A stretch of 64,000 nt of DNA. It comes from Dipteronia dyeriana. Lineage: Eukaryota; Streptophyta; Magnoliopsida; Sapindales; Sapindaceae. The stretch lies in the NCBI GenBank assembly GCA_032871835.1, contig CM065296.1:15268001-15332000 (forward strand), read 5' to 3'. The notes under the pieces were generated by a model. The model had not been told where the DNA came from. It did not search any database and saw nothing but the letters and a program-made list of their open reading frames with translations. Shown here piece after piece: positions 12,634-23,466 of the stretch (positions are counted from its first letter, which is position 1; each line of letters begins with the position of its first letter). A program made the translations under genes and the position numbers.

Positions 12634-14645
12634 ATGAGTGGAAACGGTGGCAACGAGGGAGCTTCTAGCATTAGACCTCAACTTCTCACCGGATTGAATT
12701 ATGCCTCTTGTAAAGGCAAGATGGAGACGTATATTTGCCAAATTCATGACAGGGCATGTATGGCGGTTGAAGATGGATACACTCCACCCATGATGACTCC
12801 TACGGATGGAGGAGATGATGTACTCAAGCCAAAGGCACAGTGGAACGAACAAGAGTTTGAGGCATCAAAATGGAATGGAATGGAATGGAATAACAATGCA
12901 TGCCATTCTATGTGCAATGGATGAGAACCAGTACAAGTTGGTTCAAAATACTAGGATAGCTAAGAAGGCATGGGATATCCTAGAGGTTGCACATGAGGGA
13001 GCTGATATGGTTAATGAATCGAAGCTTCAAGTTCTCTAAACGCAATTCGAATTGCTCAAGATGGATGAGAACGAATGCTTTAATGACTTTGAAGTAAGGT
13101 TAATGACATTGTGAATCAAAGTCATCTACTTGGTGACCCTTAATCGGATAAGAGAATCAAGCAAAAGATTATGAGATCTCTACCCAAAAGATTTGAGTCT
13201 AAGGTGACGGCTTTAGAAGATAATAGTGCTTACAAGGATATGAAGCCGAGCGAAGTGATTGGGAGGCTACTACTTATGAATCTAGGAAGGGTCTTATCAC
13301 CACATCTCCTAAAAAGCAAAAGGGAATTGCTTTAAAAGCCTCCAAAGTTGAGAAGGAGGAAAGTGATGACTCGGATGAGGAAATGGCTTTACTAATGAGG
13401 AAGTTCAAGAAATTCTACAAGTCCAAGAGGAAAGGTTTCAGATCCAAGGGTCAAAACTTGAAGAAAAAGACTTCTTTCAAGAAGTTTGAGTCTAGGGAAG
13501 AAAAGACCGAAAGGAAAGGGGTCCGATGCTATGAATGTGGTAGAATAAGTCACTTTGCTCTCGAATGTGCTAATTCGAAGAAGAAGAAGAAAGGAAAGGC
13601 GGTGGCCACCTCATCAATTGATAGTGGAAGTGATAACTCCAATGAAGGAGATGATTCTTCTAGTGATGAAGAGATTATTCTTAACTACACGGCTTTTGGA
13701 GCCTCCTTTGTAGAAGATGTGGAAAAAGGCAACAAAGCCTTAGTTTGTGACCTTAAAGAAGGATGTGATGAAAAATTAGCTAAGTGAGTGATTAATGAAG
13801 ATACTTATGTTGATGATGCCAATATGGTAAGGGACATTAGTGATGACTCAAGTAATAAGATTGTCTCATCTCACTCTACAAATGAAAATGTAAAGAGCAT
13901 GAACCTTGAAAGGCCTATTGAGCATTTTTCAAGTCTAAGGTTGAAGATGGAGAAAGAGGTTCAAAGGTTAAAGGAAGAGAACCTAAAGCTATCAACCGAG
14001 GTGACTCACTTACGTGAGAAAGTGAAAGATGGAAGAGAGGTGGAAGAGAGCTTGAATGAGGAGCTTAGAGAAGCTAGAGAGTTGATTGCTAGGATGACTT
14101 CGAGTACGGAGAAGCTTGACCATATGTTGGGAGTTGGCAAGAAGCCAAGTGACAAGAAAGGTCTAGGGTTTGAAGATGACAATGAGACCTCAACTCCTAG
14201 CAAGACGATATTTGTCAAGAGCATGGACTTCAAAGAACTTCTTCCTCCACTTCATCCTAAGAAGAAAATTGAACTAGGAGAGTGTTCTAGAAATGTCCAA
14301 GTCAAGATGGCACCAAGAAGTCAAGCCCAAGCTCAACCAATGAGAGCACTTCAAGCAACTATCCATCAAACTAAAAGCCATCAAGCCAAGAAGCATTTCT
14401 TTCATGTTCAACAAAGGAAGCAATCTTCTCCAACTCAACAACAAAGGAGAAGAGAATCAATACCACACCAAAGGAAAGCTCAAAGACATGGGAAATCACC
14501 TTTGTCCTCACAAAGGAATGGTATGACCCCTCATTTTATTCCTTCATGTCATTTTTGTGGTGTTGATGGTCACATTAGACCAAATTGCTTTCGTTTTATA
14601 AAATTGTGTAGAATTGAAAGCATGGTAGAGAAGAAAAAGGCTTAA
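12634..14645 (+). pseudogene. Sirevirus-like gag (decayed)
   Basis: Starts MSGNGGNEGASS. The UBN2-type gag domain covers about 12680-13290 (KMETYICQIHDRA, NTRIAKKAWDILE, IMRSLPKRFESKV). A lysine-rich stretch and a CCHC zinc knuckle CYECGRISHFALEC follow (about 13525-13570), then an acidic segment, a coiled coil (about 13920-14110, MEKEVQRLKEENLKL) and a second knuckle CHFCGVDGHIRPNC (about 14547-14590). A (TGGAA)4 run at about 12869-12890 shifts the frame, and stops at 13037-13039 and 13785 also break it. Beyond 14645 a short related stretch ends at 14858 where protease should begin, so PR-INT-RT-RH have been deleted. Confidence 0.85.
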
Positions 14646-16091
14646 GCCAAAATGCACGTCTCTAGGAAAAATGAACCACATTTGCTTGTTCCTAGGACAT
14701 CTAGAGCGTATGTACCATTGACCACTAGGAAAGAAAATGTTTCACCTAAGTGGATTAAAAAAGATGAACCCGCTTGTCATTGTGCTAAGTTTTCACCCAT
14801 AAGCTCAACTAGGTCCAATGGATTTAGTAGTTCTATTGGGATTTGTCACATGGAGTGATGAGTTGTGGTCTTTGACCCCATAAGGGGAACTCAAGCAAAG
14901 AGAGCTATTGTATACTTGTTGCATCCATTTTTTTAAAAATGTTTATGCTTCTTTATTGATTGCTTGAGTAGCTTGGTTGCACTTATATATTATATTGTAT
15001 TTTCTTCAATAAGTGTGAACTTTGCTTTGATTACAATTCATGTCATATTTATGTTCAAACATGCATTTTTGGACTAGGAGATCTACATAGGAAGTACATG
15101 TTGAATGACCTGTAATTATCTCCATGACATGATGATTCTTTAATGACATGCCAATGAAAAATGATAAAGCTTGAATTGATGATTGCAATTGTTGAATGCA
15201 AAATATTGTGTGAAAAGAAGCTAGTGAGATTCAATTGTTGCATCCATGTCTTTTTTTTTATTAGTTGAACATGGCTACTATCATACGAGTATCCTCCCGA
15301 AAAAATCAAATAGGGTGCAAAGTTGCTCATGCCATGTTTAGCTTATAAAGTTGGATATAGTGCCATTAAAACTTGATATCTATAAAAAATTTATATCCTT
15401 GCTTCTCTCATGACAAATGGTGAAATATGTTTGAATTATATTGGAAACCTTTCTCATTTGCTTTGCCAAATACCATTGTTTTTGGACTTGAATGCAACAT
15501 GTCTTGTATGCAAAGCATTTTTAATTCACACATTTTCTTCAAATAAATCTCCTTGTTTCTCTCATATTAATAGAGTTGCATAAATGTGGCTTATATAATT
15601 ATGCAACAATCTTGTATGCTCTTTTCTTTCTTTGCCTTGAGTAACCCGGTTGGGGACTTCTCCTTTGCCTATATCATGACAAAAAAGGGGAGTAGTATTG
15701 ACCTAGCATTGCGATGTTAGGGGAGTAGCATGTGTTGGCTTTGAGGGGGAGCATTGCATGAGTGTACTTGTTTGAGGGGGAGATTACATGTAGGGGGAGT
15801 AACCCATTGAGGGGGAGCATTGCATAAGCATTTCACGATGTCATACTCATATTATTGAATGCAATTGCTTTTGTTTTATATTCACGTGATCATCTCACAT
15901 GCACTTGGTTGGAAAGTGTATTTGTGCTTACTTTGTGTGTAGGGTTGATAGTTCTACAAGAGATTGAAGATTTGAAGTTTTTTTTTATGTTTAACTCTTT
16001 GTAATGTAGAATATCTTCCTGGTGTTTTATTTTATTTTGTGAGGATCAATGTGAGTGGTGGTTTTGTCACGAAATAGCCAAAGGGGGAGAT
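14646..16091 (+). other. 3' noncoding region with multiple polypurine tracts
   Basis: After a short in-frame remnant (14652-14858) nothing codes. Between about 15688 and 16091 there are at least six purine blocks of the GGGGGAG type (for example near 15688, 15718, 15746, 15776, 15794, 15813), ending with AAAGGGGGAGAT against the 3' LTR (16080-16091). Multiple PPTs here are a recognised Sirevirus trait. Confidence 0.75.
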
Positions 16092-18478
16092 TGCAAAGTC
16101 CTCATTTATTGATTGGCTTATTTCATGAACAAACCATATTTTTGGGGTTTTATGTAAGGGTAGCTTAGGCTCTCAAGACCTCAAGAGAAGAAGCACCAAA
16201 TGTAAAATTCTTGTGCTTACTTGCTTTGAAGAGATATAGTTGCACACACTCACAACTCATGCATATTTCTTATTCATATATGTTGTGTGTTTATATGAGT
16301 GTGCATTCATGTTTTGATAACTCTTCTTGCATGTTTATATTGATCACATCTTTGCATTTGTATTGACATGCATTATGTGTTGCTATCACACACACTTACT
16401 TGCATTTGATTTGTTATGCATGTGTGCTTCATTGTTGTCTATGTGCATTCATAGTGTGGTTTTATGTGTTATTCGCACTTGCACAATGGTGTACTTGTCT
16501 TAGTGCATTAAGTGACCATTTGAGAAGGTCGTATTCTCCTCTTGGTTTGGTTATGTGGAGTAAGGTGTCTAGTTTCAAAATATGGATATCAAAGATTTTA
16601 ATGTTTTTTTTAAACTGACCTTTACATGGTCTTGTGACCATAACTTTTTATAAAATGCTTCAAAATATGTTTTGAAAATTCTGTACAAACTAGACACCCA
16701 TACCTTTCCAACGGTATATTATTTGTAATATCTCATGACCGTTTGGATTGGTTTTGAAATCTCCAAAGTGATTACAAAAACAGGGCATCTCTGTTTTTAT
16801 CCGTTTCTGACCTTTGGTCACTTAAATGACCATAAATATTTCTACGGACATTCAAATCATGTTTTGTAAATTGGAGTAGAAATTAGACTTCCATACCTTT
16901 CCAACGGTATATTATACAAAAGGTTTGGATGTCGTTTGGTCATATTTTGGGTCGCTCGAATCTCGGGCTGTTGCGCTGTTGCGGCTGCGCCAGTCCACAA
17001 GCGCCCTCACCAGCGCCCCTTGGACAGTAGGTGTGCGCTGGTGTGGCGCTTGTCGACCAGCGCAGCTCACGAATGTACCGAGTAAATTTTGGGCATTTTT
17101 TAAAACTATGTAGTTTTGTTCTAGGTCTCATATTTATGTGTCATCTTCTTCCTCACTCGTTTTTCAGAGCTTCCAAGCCATTTTTTACAGTGAGAAAGTA
17201 TTTGCTTTGTGAGAGAAGCTCCGAGAGTTATTATTTAACTCTCCAAACCCAAAATCCATCATCCTTCATGCATTATTGATCATCTTTAGACATGGGTCTT
17301 CATCATTCATGACTTGGTAAGTAAGAACAAACTTTTATCTTTGATTATTGTTCTTAAACTCCAAGAGTTCGTTTTTATTGCATAGGATTTATAGAAATCA
17401 TTTTTGAACGCATATTTTTGTTTAATGATGACATGATTGGGTTTGTATTTTGATAGCTTAATTGATTAGGTCATTTTTGCCTAAAAGCTAGGTCATAAAC
17501 ATTCTTGTGTGATTTATTGTTGACTAGGTTGATAGGTTGATAGATTGTTCATTAATCAACTTGTTAAGCTTTTGAATGTTTATGTGATATTTTTGTGACA
17601 ATTAGTTTGTTAGAAAATCTCTATACAACTAATTGAGTTTGTTATTGATAGACATTGGTCTAAGACTTGCATTTATTGTGTGGCTAAATGCTTTGTCTCT
17701 ATCACATGAATATATACTAAGTATATGTTGAATACATTATAAGCATATTTGTTGATTCATTGTGATTGTTTGTGATAGCCAGGATTGTTGTTATTGATAA
17801 CTTCTAGCTAAATCTCTATGCTTTGCATTTAGATATTGTTTAGGACTCATTGATTGCATTTAGTGATTGCATTATAGTTCTTGCCATGCTTAATGACAAC
17901 ATGTGTTGATTTGGCTTTTATGATAGCTTCATAGGATTGCTAGTTCTATGTTTAGCTAAGCTTTATGACATGCCATTTAGCTCTTGATATCTAGGATTGT
18001 ATTTATTGCCATCTCATTACCCTAGATAAGCATATAAGGTACCCTAGCCTTGTTTGTTGTTTGAATATCATCATATATTCACATAGGGTGTTTATCTCTT
18101 CATTGAGAAGTAAGTCTTGCGTTGCATCCAGGAGTAGGTTGCTTCAAGCGTAAGCAAATTGGACTAGGTCCACTTAATACCGGGATTAGGTAATGATAGT
18201 GGGTTATATACCGGGAGTAGGTTGTAACGCCTCTATCATCAGTGGATTCATTGTTCGAGTGTGGCGCACTTAACAACCCATGGTTTTTCCCTTTTGGAGG
18301 TTTCCACTTATATTTCAAGTGTCTTTATTATTTCCGCACTTATTACACTTGTGATATTATTGTGACTAGTTAGAGGTATTTTCATCTAATTGACCATTAA
18401 CGAAAATTAGGTAAAATTTGATTTAAATCTATTCACCCCCTCTAGATTGTTATTAAACGCACCATAATAATTGTTTCA
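16092..18478 (+). repeat. 3' LTR of the Sirevirus-like element
   Basis: Direct repeat of 10127-12508, starting TGCAAAGTCC and ending AATTGTTTCA, followed by TSD ATGAA. A few per cent substitutions by eye separate the two LTRs. Confidence 0.93.
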
Positions 18479-19885
18479 ATGAAGATTATGCTCGAACTGA
18501 CTGTGAAGGCATAGTTGCCGATTTTTAATACGAGAAAGAAACTGGTCTATATTTTTGGGAAATTAAAGCAGGTTTGCACTTTTTAAATGTGTTTCTAGTG
18601 TTTTAGTTGCATTATATCTTTGTATTCTTTTTTGTGTTCATCTTCAACACAATACCAATGTTTGAACTTTTGATATTTTAACTGCTCCTCTCTTATTTCA
18701 CATTTCTGCTGCAAATTCCATGGATCATTAGCTATAATTTTGGCCCAAAAACAAATAAAATTACTTATAAGGCTTAAGCAATTATAGAATGATCTGAACG
18801 CTGAAAAAAAAGTCATTCTTGGAGCACTACTACTACCATTTCAGTATAATTTCTTATAAGACTCATCAACTTGTGGTTTCATTTATGTGAATAATATATA
18901 ATAGATGCGTATATTAAAATATTTATAGATATCAGTGGAAGAAGGTATTGGTACTCCATCTTCAAGTATTAATGAGGAGGGATCAAAGAAAAGAAAAGGA
19001 AGGGGCCCAAATCAAATAGATTTTAATAAAATTGCAAAGGCTTAGGAAAGTGGTATTGAATTTAATAACTTGGGACAACCGGTTGGAAAAGCTTCAGTAC
19101 CACTAAGTACCTCTTATGGGACAGTTGCAACTCAATTGATTCCCATAACTTATGAAAGTTGGCCAGAGGTACCTGATATTTTGAAAAACAGTGTGTGGGA
19201 GACTACAAAGGTACATGAATTTCTTTTTTTTTTGTTCCTTTGAAATGAATCTTCTAATACATATTAATCTCAATTTTATTTGTGATCTTAACTATCAAAA
19301 CAGGTTAGGTTTGGATTGAATAATGATATTGGTAAAAGTCACATACTTGCAAAAATGGGTAGTTGTTGGAGAGTATATAAAAGTAGAATAACAAAACAAA
19401 TTAGAAGTATCCCTCCTGGTCCTGAGGCTTCTAGGATGCTCCAAATGTTAAAACCAGATAACATTGTAGATGATGATGGATGGAAGAAATTTGTCAAATA
19501 TCGTTTGTCTCCGGAATTTGATGTAAGTCTACTAAACTTAGCTTGATGATATCTTTGTGCTATATAGACATTTAATTTACCTTTTTATTATTATAGGTAA
19601 TAAGTAGACGTTATACTGCATTGGTGAAGAAGAATGATTGCCCACATACAACTAGTCGCAAAGGATTGGCACGATTACGTGAAGAATTGGTAAGAATTTT
19701 AATTATTAAGTAAGCATGTTTTGGTTCTTGGTGTTGTGTTTGTTTTTAGTTAGTCTTCTACTCTTGTCTCTTCCCTTATTGTTTGGGTTTGGGTTTGGGT
19801 TTTGCTGTTGCTCTATTCTGTTTCTGTTGTTTGGTTTTGGCCTTTCTGACCTTGTTTTTGAATAAAGTTGTTGTTTGCAAAGGTC

Positions 19886-19984
19886 AGTGAGAATACAATT
19901 TATTTGGAAGAGCAATTATCCGTAGATGAGGTTGTTTATCATAAATATTGCTTCAAGTGCTCTCACTGTAATGGGACACTAAAG
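19886..19984 (+). pseudogene. Captured LIM-domain exon fragment (plant WLIM/PLIM type)
   Basis: Inside the intron between the exons ending at about 19689 and starting at about 20022, one frame reads as the first LIM domain of plant two-LIM proteins: IYLEEQLSVDEVVYHKYCF followed by KCSHCNGTLK, with the H-x2-C-x2-C-x2-C zinc spacing. It ends at a GT (AAAG|GTATTA), where the coding part of a LIM gene exon would end, and upstream is a T-rich, intron-like stretch. Plant LIM proteins bind and bundle actin; here only a scrap remains. I infer transduplication by the CACTA element. Confidence 0.7.
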
Positions 19985-20736
19985 GTATTATATTATGTAG
20001 AGTGATGTTTTTGTTTGTCTAGAGGGCTGGAAAACTGTCTACAAATGAAGATCCTAAAGAAGTTGATAGAGTGGAAACTTGGATAGCTGAACATAAGCAT
20101 AAAGGTCGTACACCGGTGAATGAATATGTTGGAGAAAAAATTTTATGATTAGTTAACTTTTTATTTCAATTTTTTTTATTTAGATTTATTATATATGTAT
20201 ATATATATATATATATGTATATATATTAATTTATTGTTACATTCTTACATTCTTATTATTTTGATTGACATGTAGAAAGAAATAGAGGCAATTCAAACAA
20301 ATCAAGTTGATGCATCAAGTCAAACAATTAAAGATGATGTGTTAGCTCAAGTTTTAGGGAAGGAGCATCGAGGTCGAGTTCGAGGACTTGGTTTTGGTAC
20401 AACACCAACAAAAGTGCAGGCAACCATACTTGGTAGACAAACTACAATGAAACTTCAAGAAGAAGTGAAGGATCTTAGACAAGAATTGAAGGAATTGAAA
20501 TTGTTTGTCTTCAATATGCAGGTATTGTCAAATGATATTGTTTTAGAGTTGTCAAATTAACATAATAAGATTAATTGATTTCATTTGAGTAAATTTAAAT
20601 TTCAGACTAGAGATAGAGCAACAACTGATAGGGGATTACATTCTTCTAGTATACCTCAGGTAAATAATATGATATCATTATAATATGATATTAATCTTTA
20701 GTTATATATAATTAAATTAATATTTTTTTTTGAAGC

Positions 20737-21085
20737 CAAAGTATTCAAGTGATTCAAATAGACAAGGAAATAACTATAAAAGAGGCAAAATTGTTGAATC
20801 TACTACAAAGGTAAATTTAAATCAAAATTGGTTTTTTTAATTGTTGTTTAATCACAATATATTTATTTATAATACTATATTCTTTATGTGTGTATACTAG
20901 ACACCAACTGATGATTCAACAACTGAAATTGGACAAGGAAATAACTATAAAAGAGCCAAAATTGTTGAATCTACTACAAAGGTAAATTTCAATCAATCTT
21001 GGTTTTTATAACTGTTGTTTAATGACAATATATTTATTTGTAATACTTTTTTCTTTGTGTGTGTATACTAGACACCAACTAGTGA
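20737..21085 (+). repeat. Tandem duplication of an exon plus intron in the TNPA-like gene
   Basis: An exon encoding GNNYKRGKIVESTTK and its following intron are repeated about 165 bases later (GNNYKRAKIVESTTK). Both introns end TGTGTATACTAG before ACACCAACT. The third repeat start leads into the last exon. Partial tandem duplication inside the element is the simplest reading. Confidence 0.75.
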
Positions 21086-21361
21086 TTCTATAGCTGAAAT
21101 TGATGCTTCGAGTAAAAAATGCAAGCTATTGAATTGGATTGGTATTGGTAGTGGAGAAGTAGTGGCAGAAGCTGAAATTGACTGCGTTGATCCACAAGCA
21201 TCAGTTCATCATATGATTCTCGGTCCGGATTTTTGGAGAGTTTGTGTAAATAAGATAATGGTGAGTAAGGTTCCTTTGATTAGCCCAACTAGTGACCTAC
21301 AAATTCTCGAAGATGCTAGAGACACTTTTATTGCTTGGCCAAGTAAATATATTGCATATTA

Positions 21362-22056
21362 GAACTTGTACAATTCTATGTTATGACAGATACTTATGAC
21401 TTTTTGTGAATGTTTATGAGTGTACTTAATGTTATGACTTGAATACTTTCAATTAGAATTTTTAATTATTTTGATGCCATTTTTGATTATATATGTACAT
21501 ATATTATTATGAATTTTTTATTAATTTGTTTATACTTTTGTTTATAGATTTTGTTGAAATGAATATTATTTAATATTCAAGATCAATATTGGAAACAATA
21601 TGAATTTCTTGTAAAAATTGTATTTCAACGATTTCAATATACTAATCAGCTTTTAATATATATATATATATATATTATAGTATCTATCACGGGCAATATC
21701 AGTTCTTACTAACATATTTACCACGAGCAAAACTTATAATAGTTAGTTTATTCAACACAGGTGATGCCCATTTTATAAAATGTATTAACAACATGCATAT
21801 AATGTTTTCGATCTGACAACTATAATGGACATTCCCTATTTTAAATATGGTATTTATCACGCGTTATACACGTTGTAAATAACGTATTGACAACGCGTAA
21901 GGCACGTGGTTAATGTGTTATTGACCACATTGATTACAACGAAAAAATGCTTGTTGTTGAAATGCGTACTTTTCCATAACAGCGTAATAGATTGTGGGAC
22001 CCATGCCCGTTGTAGATACTCCTCTACAACGGACATTGCCCGTTGTGGATGACCTA
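21362..22056. other. CACTA 3' untranslated and subterminal region
   Basis: AT-rich DNA with (TA)n at about 21656-21675, then GC-richer repeats such as CACGAGCAAAAC, CACGCGTTATACACG, ACAACGCGTAAGGCACG and ACAACGGACATTGCCCGTTGT. These repeat in both orientations and are probably transposase binding sites. Confidence 0.6.
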
Positions 22057-22069
22057 CTTTCTAGTAGTG
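22057..22069 (-). repeat. CACTA right terminal inverted repeat
   Basis: The plus strand reads CTTTCTAGTAGTG. Its reverse complement CACTACTAGAAAG pairs with the left end with one mismatch in the first twelve bases. TSD ATA follows. Confidence 0.9.
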
Positions 22070-22072
22070 ATA

Positions 22073-22374
22073 GCAGTCAATCTTTCAGGCATACCTGAAA
22101 CAACTAGCTTTTCGCCGTTTGTCTTTCTGATGATGACTACTACTCCCATAGGTTTTGGGACAATACCCAGAACTTGACTACCTCCATCTCGTGCAGCTCG
22201 TGAAACACGCCCCATTAATCCCAAGTTACCTCCTCCATACAATAGGTGTATTTTTCGCTCAGCCGAAACCTTACCAAGATGAGTTGCAGCATCAACAAAC
22301 TCTATGTATTTCCCATAAATGGTGCCACCAAACACACAAATGTTTGTGAATCGTTTAGTTGAAGGTGATGCCAT
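22073..22374 (-). pseudogene. LOG-like cytokinin phosphoribohydrolase, N-terminal part
   Basis: The chosen start is ATG at 22372-22374 (MASPSTKRFTNICVF), because LOG similarity begins there and a TATA box lies about 75 bases upstream; an in-frame ATG further upstream would put the TATA box inside the ORF. The segment shows KRFTNICVFGG (family: VFCGS, here altered), ERKIHLLYGGGNLGLMG (nucleotide-binding YGGGxxGLMG), DGGSQVLGIVPK and MPERL, in family order. There is no intron and no stop up to the CACTA junction. With 3850-4201 it gives about 217 codons, a normal LOG length. The changed VFCGS motif leaves activity uncertain even before disruption. Confidence 0.9.
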
Positions 22375-22460
22375 TAATGCACTCTCTGAAATTTTCTTTT
22401 GAATGTTTATAAGTGCTTGAAGCAAAAAGGAAAACAAATGCTTGTATTTATAGATCCCGA
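22375..22460 (-). promoter_or_regulatory. TATA box and 5' leader of the LOG copy
   Basis: On the minus strand ATCTATAAATACAAG (TATA box at about 22444-22453) lies about 70-80 bases before the LOG ATG. A start site about 30 bases downstream would leave a leader of roughly 40 bases. This suggests an internal promoter separate from the LTR. Seen directly: the TATA sequence and spacing. Inferred: promoter function. Confidence 0.55.
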
Positions 22461-22679
22461 AAAGGTAACACAATGATACACCTATATGTATAGGGCGTCG
22501 TATTTTTCAATGATATTAGATCCAAATGGTTCAAAAATCAAAAGTAAACAACAATAATTACAAAAGGCATTAAATGCGGAAGGAAAAAGATAATAAAAAT
22601 AAAAGGATATTTACTGGTAGTTGTGATTGTGGCTCACATCTTCCTCTGGTTTTACGTCCAGAAACGGCTTTAACGCCCA

Positions 22680-23231
22680 TTATGGGTTGGGGATATGTTT
22701 CCCATCCAATTTTCTTATAAATTGGAAAACATGGTCTTTTAAAGTCAGATTCCCAAGACTATATTGTGCATGTTCTTTTTGAAATTGTGGCCATAATCGG
22801 TCAATTGCCATTTGCACATATCCACTAGGATGTGCATCAAGAGTCATTAGGATATTATCCAATGACTCCCAACGCAAACCATGCCTAATGAATAAAATTT
22901 TTTCTTCCCGATCATTAGACACCATTCTTAAAGAATGACAACGTGTGTTGCAAGTTGTACGTGCTCATTTGTGACAAGTAACCCCTAACTTCTTAGGTCT
23001 TCATTTTTTTGCAAGGTTACTTTTTCCAAAACCAGACATGTAAGATATAAATGAATCATCAGACTCACCTGCTAGACGTACCTTAGCTTCGATCAACCAA
23101 CGAATTTCAACAGGAATTTTGTTTATCATCAGTAAGCGTAATCTTTCGGAAGGTGCTTTGTAAATTTTTTTTAGAGCATTTTGGGGCGAAGATAGAAAAT
23201 GTTTTCGCAGGTTTGTGAAAATTTCATCCAT
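22680..23231 (-). pseudogene. Unidentified ORF of the LOG-carrying element (broken or spliced)
   Basis: I do not recognise this protein. One frame opens with ATG at 23231 (MDEIFTNLRKHFLSS, then APSERLRLLMINKIP and IEAKVRLAGES) and stops at 23001-23003. The same frame reopens with MVSNDREEKILFIRHGLRW at 22925 and runs to a stop at 22680. Two stops separate the parts. A GT (minus strand ...GGAAAAA|GTAACC) and an AG just before the second ATG could bound a roughly 100-base intron, but that is speculation. The composition is charged, with no membrane segment or signal peptide. It lies between gag and LOG, where pol would be in an autonomous element, so it is either a gag/pol relic too diverged to see or a second captured gene. 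Confidence 0.4.
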
Positions 23232-23315
23232 GCCTTGTTTTGGGGATAAGTTATTTGGAAAATTGAATTAAACCGACTTGAATTGTCACGAAGTACCGTT
23301 ATCCGCCACTTAACT

Positions 23316-23330
23316 GGGGTTATATAGCAA
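23316..23330 (-). promoter_or_regulatory. TATA-like box upstream of the unidentified ORF
   Basis: The minus strand reads TTTGCTATATAACCC about 90-100 bases before the ATG at 23231. Its position is right for a core promoter; function is inferred only. Confidence 0.4.
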
Positions 23331-23366
23331 AACACACCAAGCAAAAATTGAACCTAGAAATTAATC

Positions 23367-23457
23367 CTGTAAAAATTCAAAACGTAAAAGCAAACAAAAA
23401 CAAAAATAATAATTGCAAACACAAATAAAGTCAAAAGCAAAAGATTTTTTTACTCAC
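23367..23457 (-). other. Putative intron after the gag region
   Basis: The minus strand shows a consensus donor (ACAAAG|GTGAGTAA) and, 91 bases on, an acceptor (TTTGAATTTTTACAG|GA) after a T-rich tract. With the copia element at 23467 removed, the donor lies about 75 bases past the gag stop. This could splice the LTR-driven transcript towards the downstream ORFs. Inference from consensus only. Confidence 0.4.
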
Positions 23458-23466
23458 CTTTGTAAT

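Larger units (their letters stand above)
10127..18478 (+). mobile_element. Gag-only Sirevirus-like Ty1/copia element nested in CACTA
   Basis: Direct LTRs of about 2.4 kb (10127-12508 and 16092-18478), TSD ATGAA (10122-10126, 18479-18483), and a PBS ATTGGTATCCAAGC right after the 5' LTR. The internal region holds a gag gene and then noncoding DNA rich in GGGGGAG; no integrase, RT or RNase H. A long gag with coiled coil and two zinc knuckles, plus multiple polypurine tracts, is typical of the Sirevirus (SIRE/Maximus) lineage. The lack of pol makes it non-autonomous. Confidence 0.9.
18930..21361 (+). pseudogene. CACTA TNPA-like second gene (Transposase_24 domain)
   Basis: Exons can be followed through GT-AG introns. 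One begins near 18930 (ISVEEGIG), with KRKGRGPNQ and WPEVPDILK; a TAG at about 19042 breaks it. The next starts at about 19304 (VRFGLNNDIGKS, WRVYKSRITKQI, WKKFVKYRLSPEFD). Another starts at about 19598 (NDCPHTTSRKGLARLREEL) and one at about 20022 (RVETWIAEHKHKGRTPVNE). 20278-20520 holds a coiled-coil-like segment (LQEEVKDLRQELKELKL), then two or three duplicated small exons, and the last exon (about 21073-21361) with VHHMILGPDFWRV. This order fits the plant En/Spm Transposase_24 family, whose product binds the element's ends. Transcription would be with the first gene. Confidence 0.78.
4202..22069 (+). mobile_element. CACTA (En/Spm) transposon inserted in the LOG ORF
   Basis: Termini are CACTACAAGAAATC at 4202 and (reverse complement of the right end) CACTACTAGAAAG at 22069, flanked by the 3-bp TSD ATA (4199-4201, 22070-22072). 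It carries a TNPD-type transposase gene (6521-10126, continuing after 18479) and a second, TNPA-like gene with a Transposase_24 domain (18930-21361), both in plus orientation and both decayed. An 8.35-kb copia element (10127-18478) splits the first gene. Without it the CACTA element is about 9.5 kb. A LIM-domain exon captured from a host gene lies within an intron of the second gene. Confidence 0.93.

Noticed and set aside
22073..22374. LOG as an ordinary host gene with an 18-kb intron
   Set aside because: The 'intron' is a CACTA element with TIRs and TSD, the junction restores the codon, and the gene lies between PBS and PPT of an LTR element.
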